Positions 1 to 6,900 of a stretch of DNA of 11,274 nt are shown piece after piece. The stretch is from the NCBI GenBank assembly GCA_016303225.1, contig JAEDMC010000099.1:1-11274 (forward strand). The letters are read 5' to 3'. Within the stretch, counting starts at the first letter, position 1; the number at the start of each line of letters is the position of its first letter. This DNA is from Kiritimatiellia bacterium (GTDB lineage: Bacteria > Verrucomicrobiota > Kiritimatiellia > RFP12 > UBA1067). Below the pieces are notes generated by a model. That model saw only the letters and a list, made by a program, of their open reading frames with translations. It was not told where the DNA came from and did no database searches. A program made the translations under genes and the position numbers.

Positions 1-106
1 TGCCTCTCTGCGCCTCTGCGTGAGAAAAAATTCGCCCCCTACTGCCGTTTTTAGGTTTAAGGCAAATAAATAGTTCGCCTTCGCAACAGAATTTCCGAGC
101 CAGTTT
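1..106. other. Intergenic left edge with CTCTGCG-type repeat
   Basis: No gene is supported here. The first 24 bases repeat a CTCTGCG theme (tgcctctctgcgcctctgcg, then tgag). Similar short CTCTGCG/CTTTGCG motifs are scattered between genes in many environmental bacteria; this comparison is from memory. An inverted repeat aaggc (59-63) / gcctt (77-81) lies just before the promoter at 107-115. I see no further signal. Confidence 0.3.
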
Positions 107-115
107 TGGTATAAT
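107..115 (+). promoter_or_regulatory. Extended -10 promoter for the leader RNA and possibly hsdM
   Basis: TGG followed by TATAAT (110-115) is a perfect sigma-70 -10 hexamer with the extended TGn motif. No good -35 is visible at 16-18 bp spacing (cagaat is the nearest at 17 bp), which extended -10 promoters tolerate. Transcription would begin near 121-123, giving roughly 370 nt of leader before hsdM, most of it the structured segment annotated separately. Confidence 0.5.
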
Positions 116-118
116 TCC

Positions 119-132
119 TTCGTCTTGACGAA
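119..132. promoter_or_regulatory. Palindrome at the predicted transcription start
   Basis: ttcgtc-tt-gacgaa is a perfect 6-2-6 inverted repeat over the start site predicted from the 107-115 promoter. It could be an operator for a dimeric repressor, or a 5' hairpin in the RNA. An overlapping alternative stem exists: gtctt (122-126) with aagac (132-136). Nothing in the window identifies a cognate regulator. Confidence 0.3.
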
Positions 133-409
133 AGACTGATAGCGGTCGGGCACACTGCCGGCTGCGGTTCGCACGGGGGTGAAAGTCCTCGGAGACGGGC
201 AAGGCCTCGGTGGGCAACCTAGCCGGGGCGGTGCGTACGCAACAGCGTATGTCGCTTTATCTGAAAATCGGGAAATTTTCACTTGCTAAGGCGGGATACG
301 ATGGTGCGCTACGCATGGGTAATCCATGCGCGGCGTGTCGTCGTCTGTCGAGTTTTAGCAAGGGCGTTTCCCGATGCCTCAGATAAGACTTGGTTGAACG
401 AGGCACGCC
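122..409 (+). ncRNA. Structured RNA, HEARO / omega-RNA-like (IscB guide RNA family), orphan
   Basis: This protein-free stretch folds into successive helices on the plus strand: tgcg/cgca (163-166/170-173); a long-range ccggct/agccgg pairing (158-163/221-226); cgtacgc-aaca-gcgtatg (234-251); gaaaat/attttc (263-268/275-280); an 81-nt hairpin with a 7-bp apical stem (282-362); and ggcgt+gcctc paired with the continuous gaggcacgcc (400-409). The T-rich tctttt follows at 415-420. From memory, the order GCGGUC, CACACUG, GUGAAAGUCC, CGGAGAC, GGCAAGGCC, CAACAGCGUA, CUUGCUAAGGC, then UUAGCAAGGGYGU and CAGAUAAGACUUGGUUGAAC, resembles HEARO (omega-RNA), which normally lies directly upstream of iscB. No iscB follows; hsdM does. 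Any guide would be the 5' segment just after the predicted start. Both ends are approximate. A group II intron fragment is the main alternative, but no domain V or reverse transcriptase is seen. Confidence 0.5.
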
Positions 410-462
410 GCGCGTCTTTTCTGTGCGGATCGGGGCGGGCCGGTCGGCTTGTGCGCAGAGAG

Positions 463-479
463 ACCGCAGAAGATGCGGT
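463..479 (+). promoter_or_regulatory. Hairpin just upstream of the hsdM start
   Basis: accgca-gaaga-tgcggt is a perfect 6-bp stem with a 5-nt loop. It ends 13 nt before the chosen hsdM ATG. The purine-rich stretch between stem and start (ggaaagtgag) is the only ribosome-binding candidate and is weak. The stem could affect ribosome access or be the last helix of the leader RNA. No T-run follows, so it is not a terminator. Confidence 0.3.
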
Positions 480-492
480 GGAAAGTGAGACG

Positions 493-2055
493 ATGGCAAG
501 GTTGGAGGAACGCGCCGAATTGCACAAGGCGATTTGGGGCATTGCGGACAGTCTCCGCGGCAGCGTGAGCGGTTGGGAATTCAAGGCGTATGTCCTGGGC
601 ACTTTGTTCTACCGCTTCATTTCCGAAAAGCTGGAGAGTCGGCTCAATGCGGACGAACGGGCGGCGGGGCGTGCGAACTTCGTCTACGGCGATCTGTCCG
701 ACGCGGCTGCGGCGCGGGCCAAGAAGATGGTCGTCGACAAGCTCGGCTACTTCATTTCGCCCTCGCACCTCTTCCGCAACGTTCATGCTGGCGCGAAGGA
801 CAATGCGGACCTCAACATCACGCTTGGGGAGGTCTTCGCGGAGATCGAATCGTCGGCGAACGGGACGGAGTGCGAGAAGGACTTCAAGGGTCTCTTCACC
901 GGTATGGACTTCCAGAGTCTGCAGAACCTCGGCGCGACGGTGGACGAGCGGAACGGGAAGCTGGTCGACCTCCTCGACGGCATTGCGAAAATGAAGCTCG
1001 GTGACTTCAAGGACAACTCGATCGACGCCTTCGGCGACGCCTACGAGTACCTGATGAAGATGTACGCCTCGCACGCGGGGAAGTCCGGCGGCGAGTTCTT
1101 CACGCCGCAGGAATCGTCCCGTCTCCTGGCGATGATCACGACCTGGGGCAAGCGGCGCATCAACAAGGCGTACGACCCCGCGTGCGGCTCGGGTTCGCTC
1201 CTGATGCAGGTCGCGAAGGTGCTCGGCAAGGACAAGGTGCTGGGCGGGTTCTTCGGACAGGAGAAGGAACCGACGATCCACCAGCTCTGCCGCATGAACA
1301 TGTTCCTGCACGACATCGATCCGCACAAGTTCGACATTGCGCTCGGCGACACGCTGATAAAACCGAACGAGCGGCACTTTGACGAGGAGCCGTTTGACGT
1401 GGTGGTGTCGAATCCGCCGTATTCGATTGAATGGGCAGGCGACAGCGACCCGACGCTCATCAACGACGAACGTTTCGCGCCGGCCGGGGTGCTCGCGCCG
1501 AAGAAGGCGGCGGACTTTGCATTCATCCTCCATGCGCTCGCGTGGCTTTCGGAGACGGGCTGCGCGGCAATCGTCTGCTTCCCCGGCATCTTCTATCGCA
1601 AGGGAGCGGAGCAGAAGATCCGGCAGTATCTCGTTGACAACAACCGGGTGGATGCGGTCATCGACCTGCCTGCGAACCTCTTCTTCGGGACGTCCATCGC
1701 GACGACGATCCTCGTCCTTCGCAAGAACAAGAAGAACGACAATGGCATCCTCTTTATCTCGGGTAGCGACGAGTTCGTGAAAGACGGCAACAAGAACAAG
1801 CTGACGGACGAGAACATCGACAACATCTTCAAGCTCTACACCGAGCGCAAGACGGTCGAGTACAAGGCGCGACTCGTCCCTTACGAGGAAATCGTGCGGA
1901 ATGCCTACAACCTCTCCGTCACGACCTACGTTGACACGACGCCGCCCGCTCCACCCAAGGACCTGAAGGCAATCACCGCTCGCGTCGAGGCCGCGACAAA
2001 GGAGACCGACAAGTGCCGCGCCGCCGTCGCCAAGATCCTGAAGGAGCTGGCATGA
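493..2055 (+). CDS. hsdM: Type I restriction-modification DNA methyltransferase subunit HsdM
   Basis: This is the N6-adenine methyltransferase subunit of a type I RM enzyme; two HsdM bind one HsdS to methylate the bipartite site, and HsdR is added for cleavage. The 520-residue product has the N-terminal HsdM helical domain (LHKAIWGIADSLRG, then VLGTLFYRFISE), GGEFFTPQ (199-206), the SAM-binding DPACGSGSLL (228-237), the catalytic NPPY (307-310), and a C-terminal helix that contacts HsdS. Length and N-terminus match type IC enzymes such as EcoR124I. The frame is open upstream to 283, but those 70 residues run through RNA-like hairpins and do not resemble HsdM. The ATG at 493 gives the family N-terminus, though its ribosome-binding site is poor. 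The gene overlaps hsdS by 4 bp (ATGA). All catalytic motifs look intact. Confidence 0.95.
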   Translation: MARLEERAELHKAIWGIADSLRGSVSGWEFKAYVLGTLFYRFISEKLESRLNADERAAGRANFVYGDLSDAAAARAKKMVVDKLGYFISPSHLFRNVHAGAKDNADLNITLGEVFAEIESSANGTECEKDFKGLFTGMDFQSLQNLGATVDERNGKLVDLLDGIAKMKLGDFKDNSIDAFGDAYEYLMKMYASHAGKSGGEFFTPQESSRLLAMITTWGKRRINKAYDPACGSGSLLMQVAKVLGKDKVLGGFFGQEKEPTIHQLCRMNMFLHDIDPHKFDIALGDTLIKPNERHFDEEPFDVVVSNPPYSIEWAGDSDPTLINDERFAPAGVLAPKKAADFAFILHALAWLSETGCAAIVCFPGIFYRKGAEQKIRQYLVDNNRVDAVIDLPANLFFGTSIATTILVLRKNKKNDNGILFISGSDEFVKDGNKNKLTDENIDNIFKLYTERKTVEYKARLVPYEEIVRNAYNLSVTTYVDTTPPAPPKDLKAITARVEAATKETDKCRAAVAKILKELA

Positions 2056-3320
2056 GCAAGATCGAAGAGATGCTGAAGAGGTTTGATTTAGAGAATCAAA
2101 TTATAGCCGCCCCTTTAAGTGAGTGTTTTGATATGTATTCGGGCATGTCAGCGGTCACTCTTAAGTGGCAAGATACAGGTAATTGCAAGTTCATTGATTA
2201 CATGAATGTTTATATGCATCGCCGTGTGGATGTTAAAGCATTGCATAATGCAACCGTTAAGAGCCAAAACCAAACCATCCTACAGAAAGGGGATGTGTTA
2301 TTTACAGCTGCATCAGAGGTGCCGGACGAATGTGCAATTGCTGGCGAAATAGAAGAGGACTTTGGAGAACGCGTGTTTCTTGACGACCATCTGTTTTGCC
2401 TCCGGCTGAAGAGAGGAATGGGTGATAAAATCGCCAAGGGGTATCTCAAATATGCTTTTAATGCGTTTGACTTTAGATCGCAAGTGAAAAAAGCGGTGCG
2501 AGGCGTAACGCGTTTTTATGTAGCGAAAGAAGATTTTATGAAGTTGCACTTGTCGCTTCCCCCTCGGCCCGTTCAAGACGAGATCGTGAAGGCGCTTGAT
2601 GCGATGGATGCGGCAGTGAAGGCGTTGGAGGAAGAGCGAGCGGCGCGGCAGGAGCAGTTCGAGGCCATGCGAGAGAAAGAGATGATAGAGTGTTGTAGTG
2701 CGAATGTTGAACGGATTTCGCTTTCAGAAATGGGTGAATTCTTCTCTGGGCTTGCAGGGAAGAGCAAGGATGATTTTGTGGAGGGAAATGCCAAGTTCCT
2801 TTCATACATGGATGTGTTTGTGAATTCGGCTGCCCCGACTGACGTTGCGAACTTTGTGCGAGTAATGCCCGGGGAGAGACAAAACCAGTTGCAGGTTGGA
2901 GACATCGTTTTTACGGGATCGTCTGAAACAAAAGATGAGGCTGGTATGACGTGCGTCATACAGACTGAATTTGCCGAACCTGTTTATCTGAATAGCTTTT
3001 GCTTTGGATTGCGGCCGAACGTCTCGGTTCAGATGAAACCTGAATTTGCAAAATATGTATTCCGCTCTGTTGTTGTTCGCAATCAAATCATACGTGCGTC
3101 CAATGGAGTGACACGTTTCAATGTTTCGAAAGAAGCGTTGAAGAAGGTGCAGATTCCAATCCCTTCAGTCGCCGTTCAGAAGAAAATCGCTGCGCAGTTG
3201 GATGCGTTTGCGGCTGTTGTCGCGGCGCTGGACGAGGAGGTTGCCGCGCGGCGGGAACAGTTCGCGGGATGGCTGGAGAGACTGATGAAGTTCGATGCGA
3301 GGGAGGTGGCCGTTGCGTGA
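2052..3320 (+). CDS. hsdS: Type I restriction-modification specificity subunit HsdS
   Basis: HsdS recognises the target sequence and scaffolds HsdM and HsdR. The 422-residue product has two target recognition domains (about 10-174 and 215-373), each followed by a conserved helix (about 175-213 and 374-415). The halves are visibly repeated: DVLFTAASE and DIVFTGSSE, then RGVTRFYVAKE (from 150) and NGVTRFNVSKE (from 351), 201 residues apart. Both helices carry an AALDEE/KALEEE-type stretch ending in AARxEQF. The start is the ATG overlapping the hsdM stop, with aaggag (2041-2046) in front, so translation is probably coupled. The recognition domains are clearly more AT-rich than the helix-coding parts and than hsdM, as expected when recognition domains are exchanged by recombination. 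The target sequence cannot be predicted. The gene appears complete. Confidence 0.93.
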   Translation: MSKIEEMLKRFDLENQIIAAPLSECFDMYSGMSAVTLKWQDTGNCKFIDYMNVYMHRRVDVKALHNATVKSQNQTILQKGDVLFTAASEVPDECAIAGEIEEDFGERVFLDDHLFCLRLKRGMGDKIAKGYLKYAFNAFDFRSQVKKAVRGVTRFYVAKEDFMKLHLSLPPRPVQDEIVKALDAMDAAVKALEEERAARQEQFEAMREKEMIECCSANVERISLSEMGEFFSGLAGKSKDDFVEGNAKFLSYMDVFVNSAAPTDVANFVRVMPGERQNQLQVGDIVFTGSSETKDEAGMTCVIQTEFAEPVYLNSFCFGLRPNVSVQMKPEFAKYVFRSVVVRNQIIRASNGVTRFNVSKEALKKVQIPIPSVAVQKKIAAQLDAFAAVVAALDEEVAARREQFAGWLERLMKFDAREVAVA

Positions 3321-3358
3321 GGGGCGGCGAGCATCCGTTTCAGCACCCGCGACGAGAG

Positions 3359-3383
3359 GACGCATCGGGTACGGTGATGCGTC
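3359..3383. other. Perfect hairpin between convergent hsdS and yoeB
   Basis: gacgcatc (3359-3366) and gatgcgtc (3376-3383) are perfect 8-bp inverted repeats with a 9-nt loop. The repeat lies in the 61-bp gap between the converging hsdS and yoeB genes and touches the yoeB stop codon. Neither strand has a T-tract, so it is not a classical intrinsic terminator. It could block read-through or protect RNA ends. Confidence 0.35.
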
Positions 3384-3648
3384 ACTCGTAATGCGAACTG
3401 CACTGGGCGATGAGAAGCTTTTGATCTTCTCCTTCGCCTGTCAACTTGTAGACGAGGCGGTTCTCCTCGTCGATGCGGCGGCTCCAATAGCCATTCGTGC
3501 CTTTAAGCGGCTCGGGTTTGCCGATGCCGGCATTGCCGTTGCGCATGATGTCCTTGATCAGGGAGTTAATGCGCTTGAGCGTTTTCTTGTCCTCAAGCTG
3601 CCAGCCCGTGTATTCGTACCATGCGCGAGGGGCGAAGGTGACGTTCAT
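3382..3648 (-). CDS. yoeB: YoeB-type mRNA interferase toxin
   Basis: This is a toxin of the RelE superfamily, Txe/YoeB branch; known members cut mRNA in the ribosomal A site and stop translation. The 88-residue length is typical. The hallmark sequence WQLEDKKTLKRINSLIKDI is followed by GIGKPEPLK, GYWSRRIDEENRLVY and a C-terminal SSHYE. By comparison with E. coli YoeB, Glu46, Arg64, His86 and Tyr87 are in catalytic positions, so the toxin looks active. On the minus strand an AGGAG lies just before the ATG. The gene is 11 bp downstream of its antitoxin, as in a standard two-gene operon. Orientation is opposite to the hsd genes. Only the partner type is unusual: a DinJ/RelB-like protein rather than YefM. 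Confidence 0.92.
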   Translation of the reverse strand: MNVTFAPRAWYEYTGWQLEDKKTLKRINSLIKDIMRNGNAGIGKPEPLKGTNGYWSRRIDEENRLVYKLTGEGEDQKLLIAQCSSHYE

Positions 3649-3659
3649 GGGATGGCTCC

Positions 3660-3923
3660 TTACGCTTCGATGAGTTCGTGGACCTGTCCCTCGCCTCGCT
3701 CAAGCGAACGGATGGACTCGGCGAGGCGGCGCTGGTTGGCTTTGGACCAGAACGGATCGGGGTTCTCGCTCACGACTTCAAAAGGCAGATGCTGGCGAAT
3801 GACCATCTGCCGCAGAAAAAGCCGTACCGCGCTCGACATGTCAAGTCCGGCACCGGTTAGGAATGACTCTGCGTCTTCGCGGAGCTTGGAATCAATGCGA
3901 ATCTGTATGGTGGATGCGGCCAT
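3660..3923 (-). CDS. DinJ/RelB-family antitoxin
   Basis: This antitoxin should neutralise the YoeB-type toxin next to it and repress the operon. The 87-residue product begins with a ribbon-helix-helix DNA-binding region (TIQIRIDSKLREDAESFL, then GLDMSSAVRLFLRQMV). It ends with a DPFWSKANQRRLAESI segment followed by GQVHELIEA, the toxin-wrapping tail often seen in DinJ/RelB partners of YoeB-like toxins. The minus-strand leader has AAGGA before the ATG, a TGC-TATACT extended -10 (3955-3963) and a palindrome at 3938-3950. The product is complete. The family is clear; its exact subgroup is less so. Confidence 0.9.
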   Translation of the reverse strand: MAASTIQIRIDSKLREDAESFLTGAGLDMSSAVRLFLRQMVIRQHLPFEVVSENPDPFWSKANQRRLAESIRSLERGEGQVHELIEA

Positions 3924-3934
3924 TTTGAAATCCT

Positions 3935-3962
3935 TTGTCGTTCAGAACGATGAGAGTATAGC
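3935..3962 (+). promoter_or_regulatory. Possible hsdR promoter, face to face with the antitoxin promoter
   Basis: On the plus strand TTGTCG (3935-3940), 16 bp and TATAGC (3957-3962) could be a weak sigma-70 promoter with a start near 3970, 26 nt before the hsdR ATG. Its -10 overlaps the antitoxin -10 on the other strand, and its spacer contains the palindrome 3938-3950. hsdR needs a promoter or read-through from hsdS because the toxin-antitoxin pair is in the opposite orientation. Confidence 0.3.
3938..3950. promoter_or_regulatory. Operator palindrome for the antitoxin/toxin complex
   Basis: tcgttc-a-gaacga is a perfect 6-1-6 inverted repeat in the 72-bp region between the divergent antitoxin and hsdR genes. 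It lies just inside the predicted transcription start of the antitoxin promoter. Ribbon-helix-helix antitoxins bind such palindromes and repress themselves, more strongly in complex with toxin. It also lies between the possible -35 and -10 of an hsdR promoter, so the same complex might repress hsdR. Confidence 0.6.
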
Positions 3963-3984
3963 ACAAAAGGCGAAGAGAGGGCAA
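3955..3984 (-). promoter_or_regulatory. Promoter of the antitoxin-toxin operon
   Basis: Read on the minus strand, TTGCCC (3984-3979), an 18-bp spacer and TATACT (3960-3955) preceded by TGC make a reasonable sigma-70 promoter with an extended -10. Transcription would start near 3948, on the palindrome, and continue about 25 nt to the antitoxin ATG. The -35 is only a partial match and overlaps the hsdR ribosome-binding region. Confidence 0.5.
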
Positions 3985-3995
3985 GGAGGTATGAC

Positions 3996-6900
3996 ATGAA
4001 CTACGACAGACTGGCGGAATGTCCGCAATTCACAGTGGTGAACGAGTACGTGCCCGAACTGGAGGTCGGGAGCGGGGCGCACGAGTCGGAGGCGCAGCTT
4101 GAGCGTAAGTTCATCTCGATTCTGGAAGGTCAGGGCTACGAGTACCTCAACACGCTGACGGAGGAGAGTGACCTTGTCGCGAACCTGCGCGTGCAGATGG
4201 AGAAGCTCAATCATGTGGCGCTGCGGGAGGGAACGTTCAGCGACCGGGAGTGGGAGCGCTTTTATCGCGAGGTGCTGTCCAATCCGCGCGACCACGTCGT
4301 CGAGAAGACGGCCAAGTTCCAGGAGATCCGACGGTTTGACTTCGAGTTCGACGACCACCGCCACGCGAACCTGATGATCTTCGATGCGGAGAACGTGAAC
4401 AACAACCGGCTGCAGGTCATCAACCAGTACGAGGAACACGGCGGACGGCATGAGGTTCGCTATGACGTGACGGTGCTGGTGAACGGGCTGCCGGTCGTCC
4501 ATGTCGAGCTCAAGCGCCGCGGCGTCGCGCTGCGCGAGGCGTTCAACCAGATCAAGCGGTACAACCGGGACGGCTTCTGGGCGGGCGACGCGCTCTTCGA
4601 GTGGGTTCAGGTGTTCGTCATCTCGAACGGCACGGAGACGAAATACTACGCGAACACCACGCGCGACAACCACGTCCGCGAGATGAACAGCCGCGCGGTC
4701 AGAAGCGGACGCAAGACGTCCAACAGCTTCGAGTTCACCAGCTATTGGGCGGACGCGCGGAACCGGCGGATCTCCGACCTCACGGACTTCGCCAAGACCT
4801 TCTTCGCCCAGCAGACGCTGCGGAATATCCTCGCCAAGTTCTGCGTGTTCACCGAGGAGCGGCTGCTGATGGTGATGCGCCCCTACCAGATCGCGGCGAC
4901 CGAGCGCATCCTCGAGCGGATCCGCATCGCGTCCAACGGCCGACGGATGCTGGGGACGGTCGACGCGGGCGGCTACATCTGGCACTCGACCGGCAGCGGC
5001 AAGACGCTCACCTCGTTCAAGACGGCGCAGCTGGCGACGAAACTCGACGGCGTCGAGCGCGTGCTCTTCGTGGTGGACCGCCAGGACCTCGACAACCAGA
5101 CGCAGCGGGAGTACAACCGGTTCCAGCGGGACTGCGTCAAGGGAACGGTCGACACGGGGGCGCTCACGGCGCAGCTGTCGGACGCGATGGTGGCGGATGC
5201 GCACGGCGCTCCGATTCCAAAGTCGAAGATCGTCATCACGACAATCCAGAAGCTGTCGATCTTCGTCAAGAACAATCCGCCGGGATCGCGTCACGCGGGC
5301 ATCTACGACCGGCACGTCGTCCTTATCTTCGACGAGTGCCACCGCAGCCAGTTCGGCAAGATGCACGAGGAAATCACGCGGCGGTTCAAGAAGTACCACA
5401 TCTTCGGCTTCACCGGGACGCCGATCTTCGCGAAGAACGCAAGCTCGGGTGGCAACCCCAACATGCGTACGACCGAGCAGGCGTTTGGCGCACGGTTGCA
5501 CCAGTACACCATTGTCGACGCAATTCAGGATCAGAACGTCCTGCCGTTCCACGTCGAGACCGTCGGCAAGGTCGCTCCGCGGGCAGACATTCAGGACAAG
5601 GACGTCCCGAGCATCGACATCGAGAACGCGCTCCTCAAGCCCGAGCGGATCGCGGCCGTCGTCAAGCACATCCTCGACCACTTCGCGGACAAGACGTTGC
5701 GGGCGAAGGACTATGTGCTGCACGGTGAGCGTATGAACGGCTTCAACTCGATCTTCGCCGTCAGCTCGGTGAAGGCGGCGATGCGCTATTACGAGGAGTT
5801 CAAGCGGCAGCTCGCCGAACTCCCGGAGGAGCATCCGATGAAGCGGCTCAAGTTCGCGACGATCTTCACCTACTGTCCGAACGAGGAGGATCCCGAGGAC
5901 GCGGCGCTTGACGGCGGGGGCGACGTGACGCAGCTAGACCGAACTTCGCGCGCGTTCCTCGAAAGCGCGATTGCCGACTACAACGCCCTCTTCCCGCGGT
6001 CGGGGCGGACATCGTTCGGCGCGGGCGACGGCGACCAGTTCCACAACTACTACATGGACGTGTCGGAGAAGATGAAGACGCGCAAGCTCGACTTGCTCAT
6101 CGTCGTCAACATGTTCCTCACGGGCTTCGACGCGACGACGCTCAACACGCTGTGGGTCGACAAGAACCTGAAGCTGCACGGCCTTCTGCAGGCTTTCTCG
6201 CGCACGAACCGCATCCTCAACTCGGTCAAGACCTGCGGCAACATCGTCTGTTTCCGCAACCTCGAAGACCAGACGAACGAGGCGATCTCCCTCTTCGGAG
6301 ACAGGGACGCGGCGGGCATCGTCAAGATTCGGACGTTCGACGAGTATTATTCGACGGGCTACACGGACACGAAGGGGCGGCGGACAAAGCCCTACGTCGA
6401 GCTGGTCGCCGCGCTCAAGGAAGAGTTCCCGCTGGGCGAGGAGATTGTCGGCGTGGTCGCCGTCAGGAAGTTCGTCATGCTCTTCGGCGACATCCTGCGA
6501 CGGCTGAACGTACTCAGAATCTTCGACGAGTTCTCGGACGACCGTGTGGCGCGGCAGATTCTGAGCGACTACGACCTTCAGAACTACAAGAGCCTCTACC
6601 TCGACTTTTACGACCAGTTGCGCGGACAGCGTCAGGGCGCGGCGGAGAACATCAACGACGACATCGTGTTCGAGATGGACACGATCCGCCAGTTCGACGT
6701 CAACATTGACTACATCCTGCAGATGATCGAGCAGTATCACGGGTCTAACTGCAAGGACCGCGATCTTCTCGGCAAGATCAACGACCTGCTGGGGTCGAGC
6801 GCACAGCTCCGTCCCAAGCGCAAGCTCATCGGAGCCTTCATCCATTCGTACAACTCGTCGGCGGGGCAGGTCAACTGGGCGGCATTCGTCATCGAGAAGC

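Noticed and set aside
171..226. Group II intron domain I (GUGAAAGUCC and CCUAGCC motifs)
   Set aside because: No domain V, no reverse transcriptase and no intron ends are visible; the HEARO/omega-RNA-like order of motifs fits better.
122..280. RNase P RNA or FMN/cobalamin riboswitch based on GUGAAAGUCC
   Set aside because: The other conserved blocks of these RNAs are missing, and the downstream gene is not related to those pathways.
283..492. 70-residue N-terminal extension of HsdM from a TTG
   Set aside because: The sequence runs through strong RNA-type hairpins, is Arg-rich and unlike HsdM, while the product from 493 has the normal family start and length.
3295..3999. 234-residue plus-strand open frame between hsdS and hsdR
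   Set aside because: It is antisense to the recognisable toxin and antitoxin genes and has no ribosome-binding site.
3942..5834. 630-residue minus-strand open frame opposite hsdR
   Set aside because: It is the antisense shadow of GC-ended hsdR codons; it has no start signals and a low-complexity Arg/Val/Leu composition.
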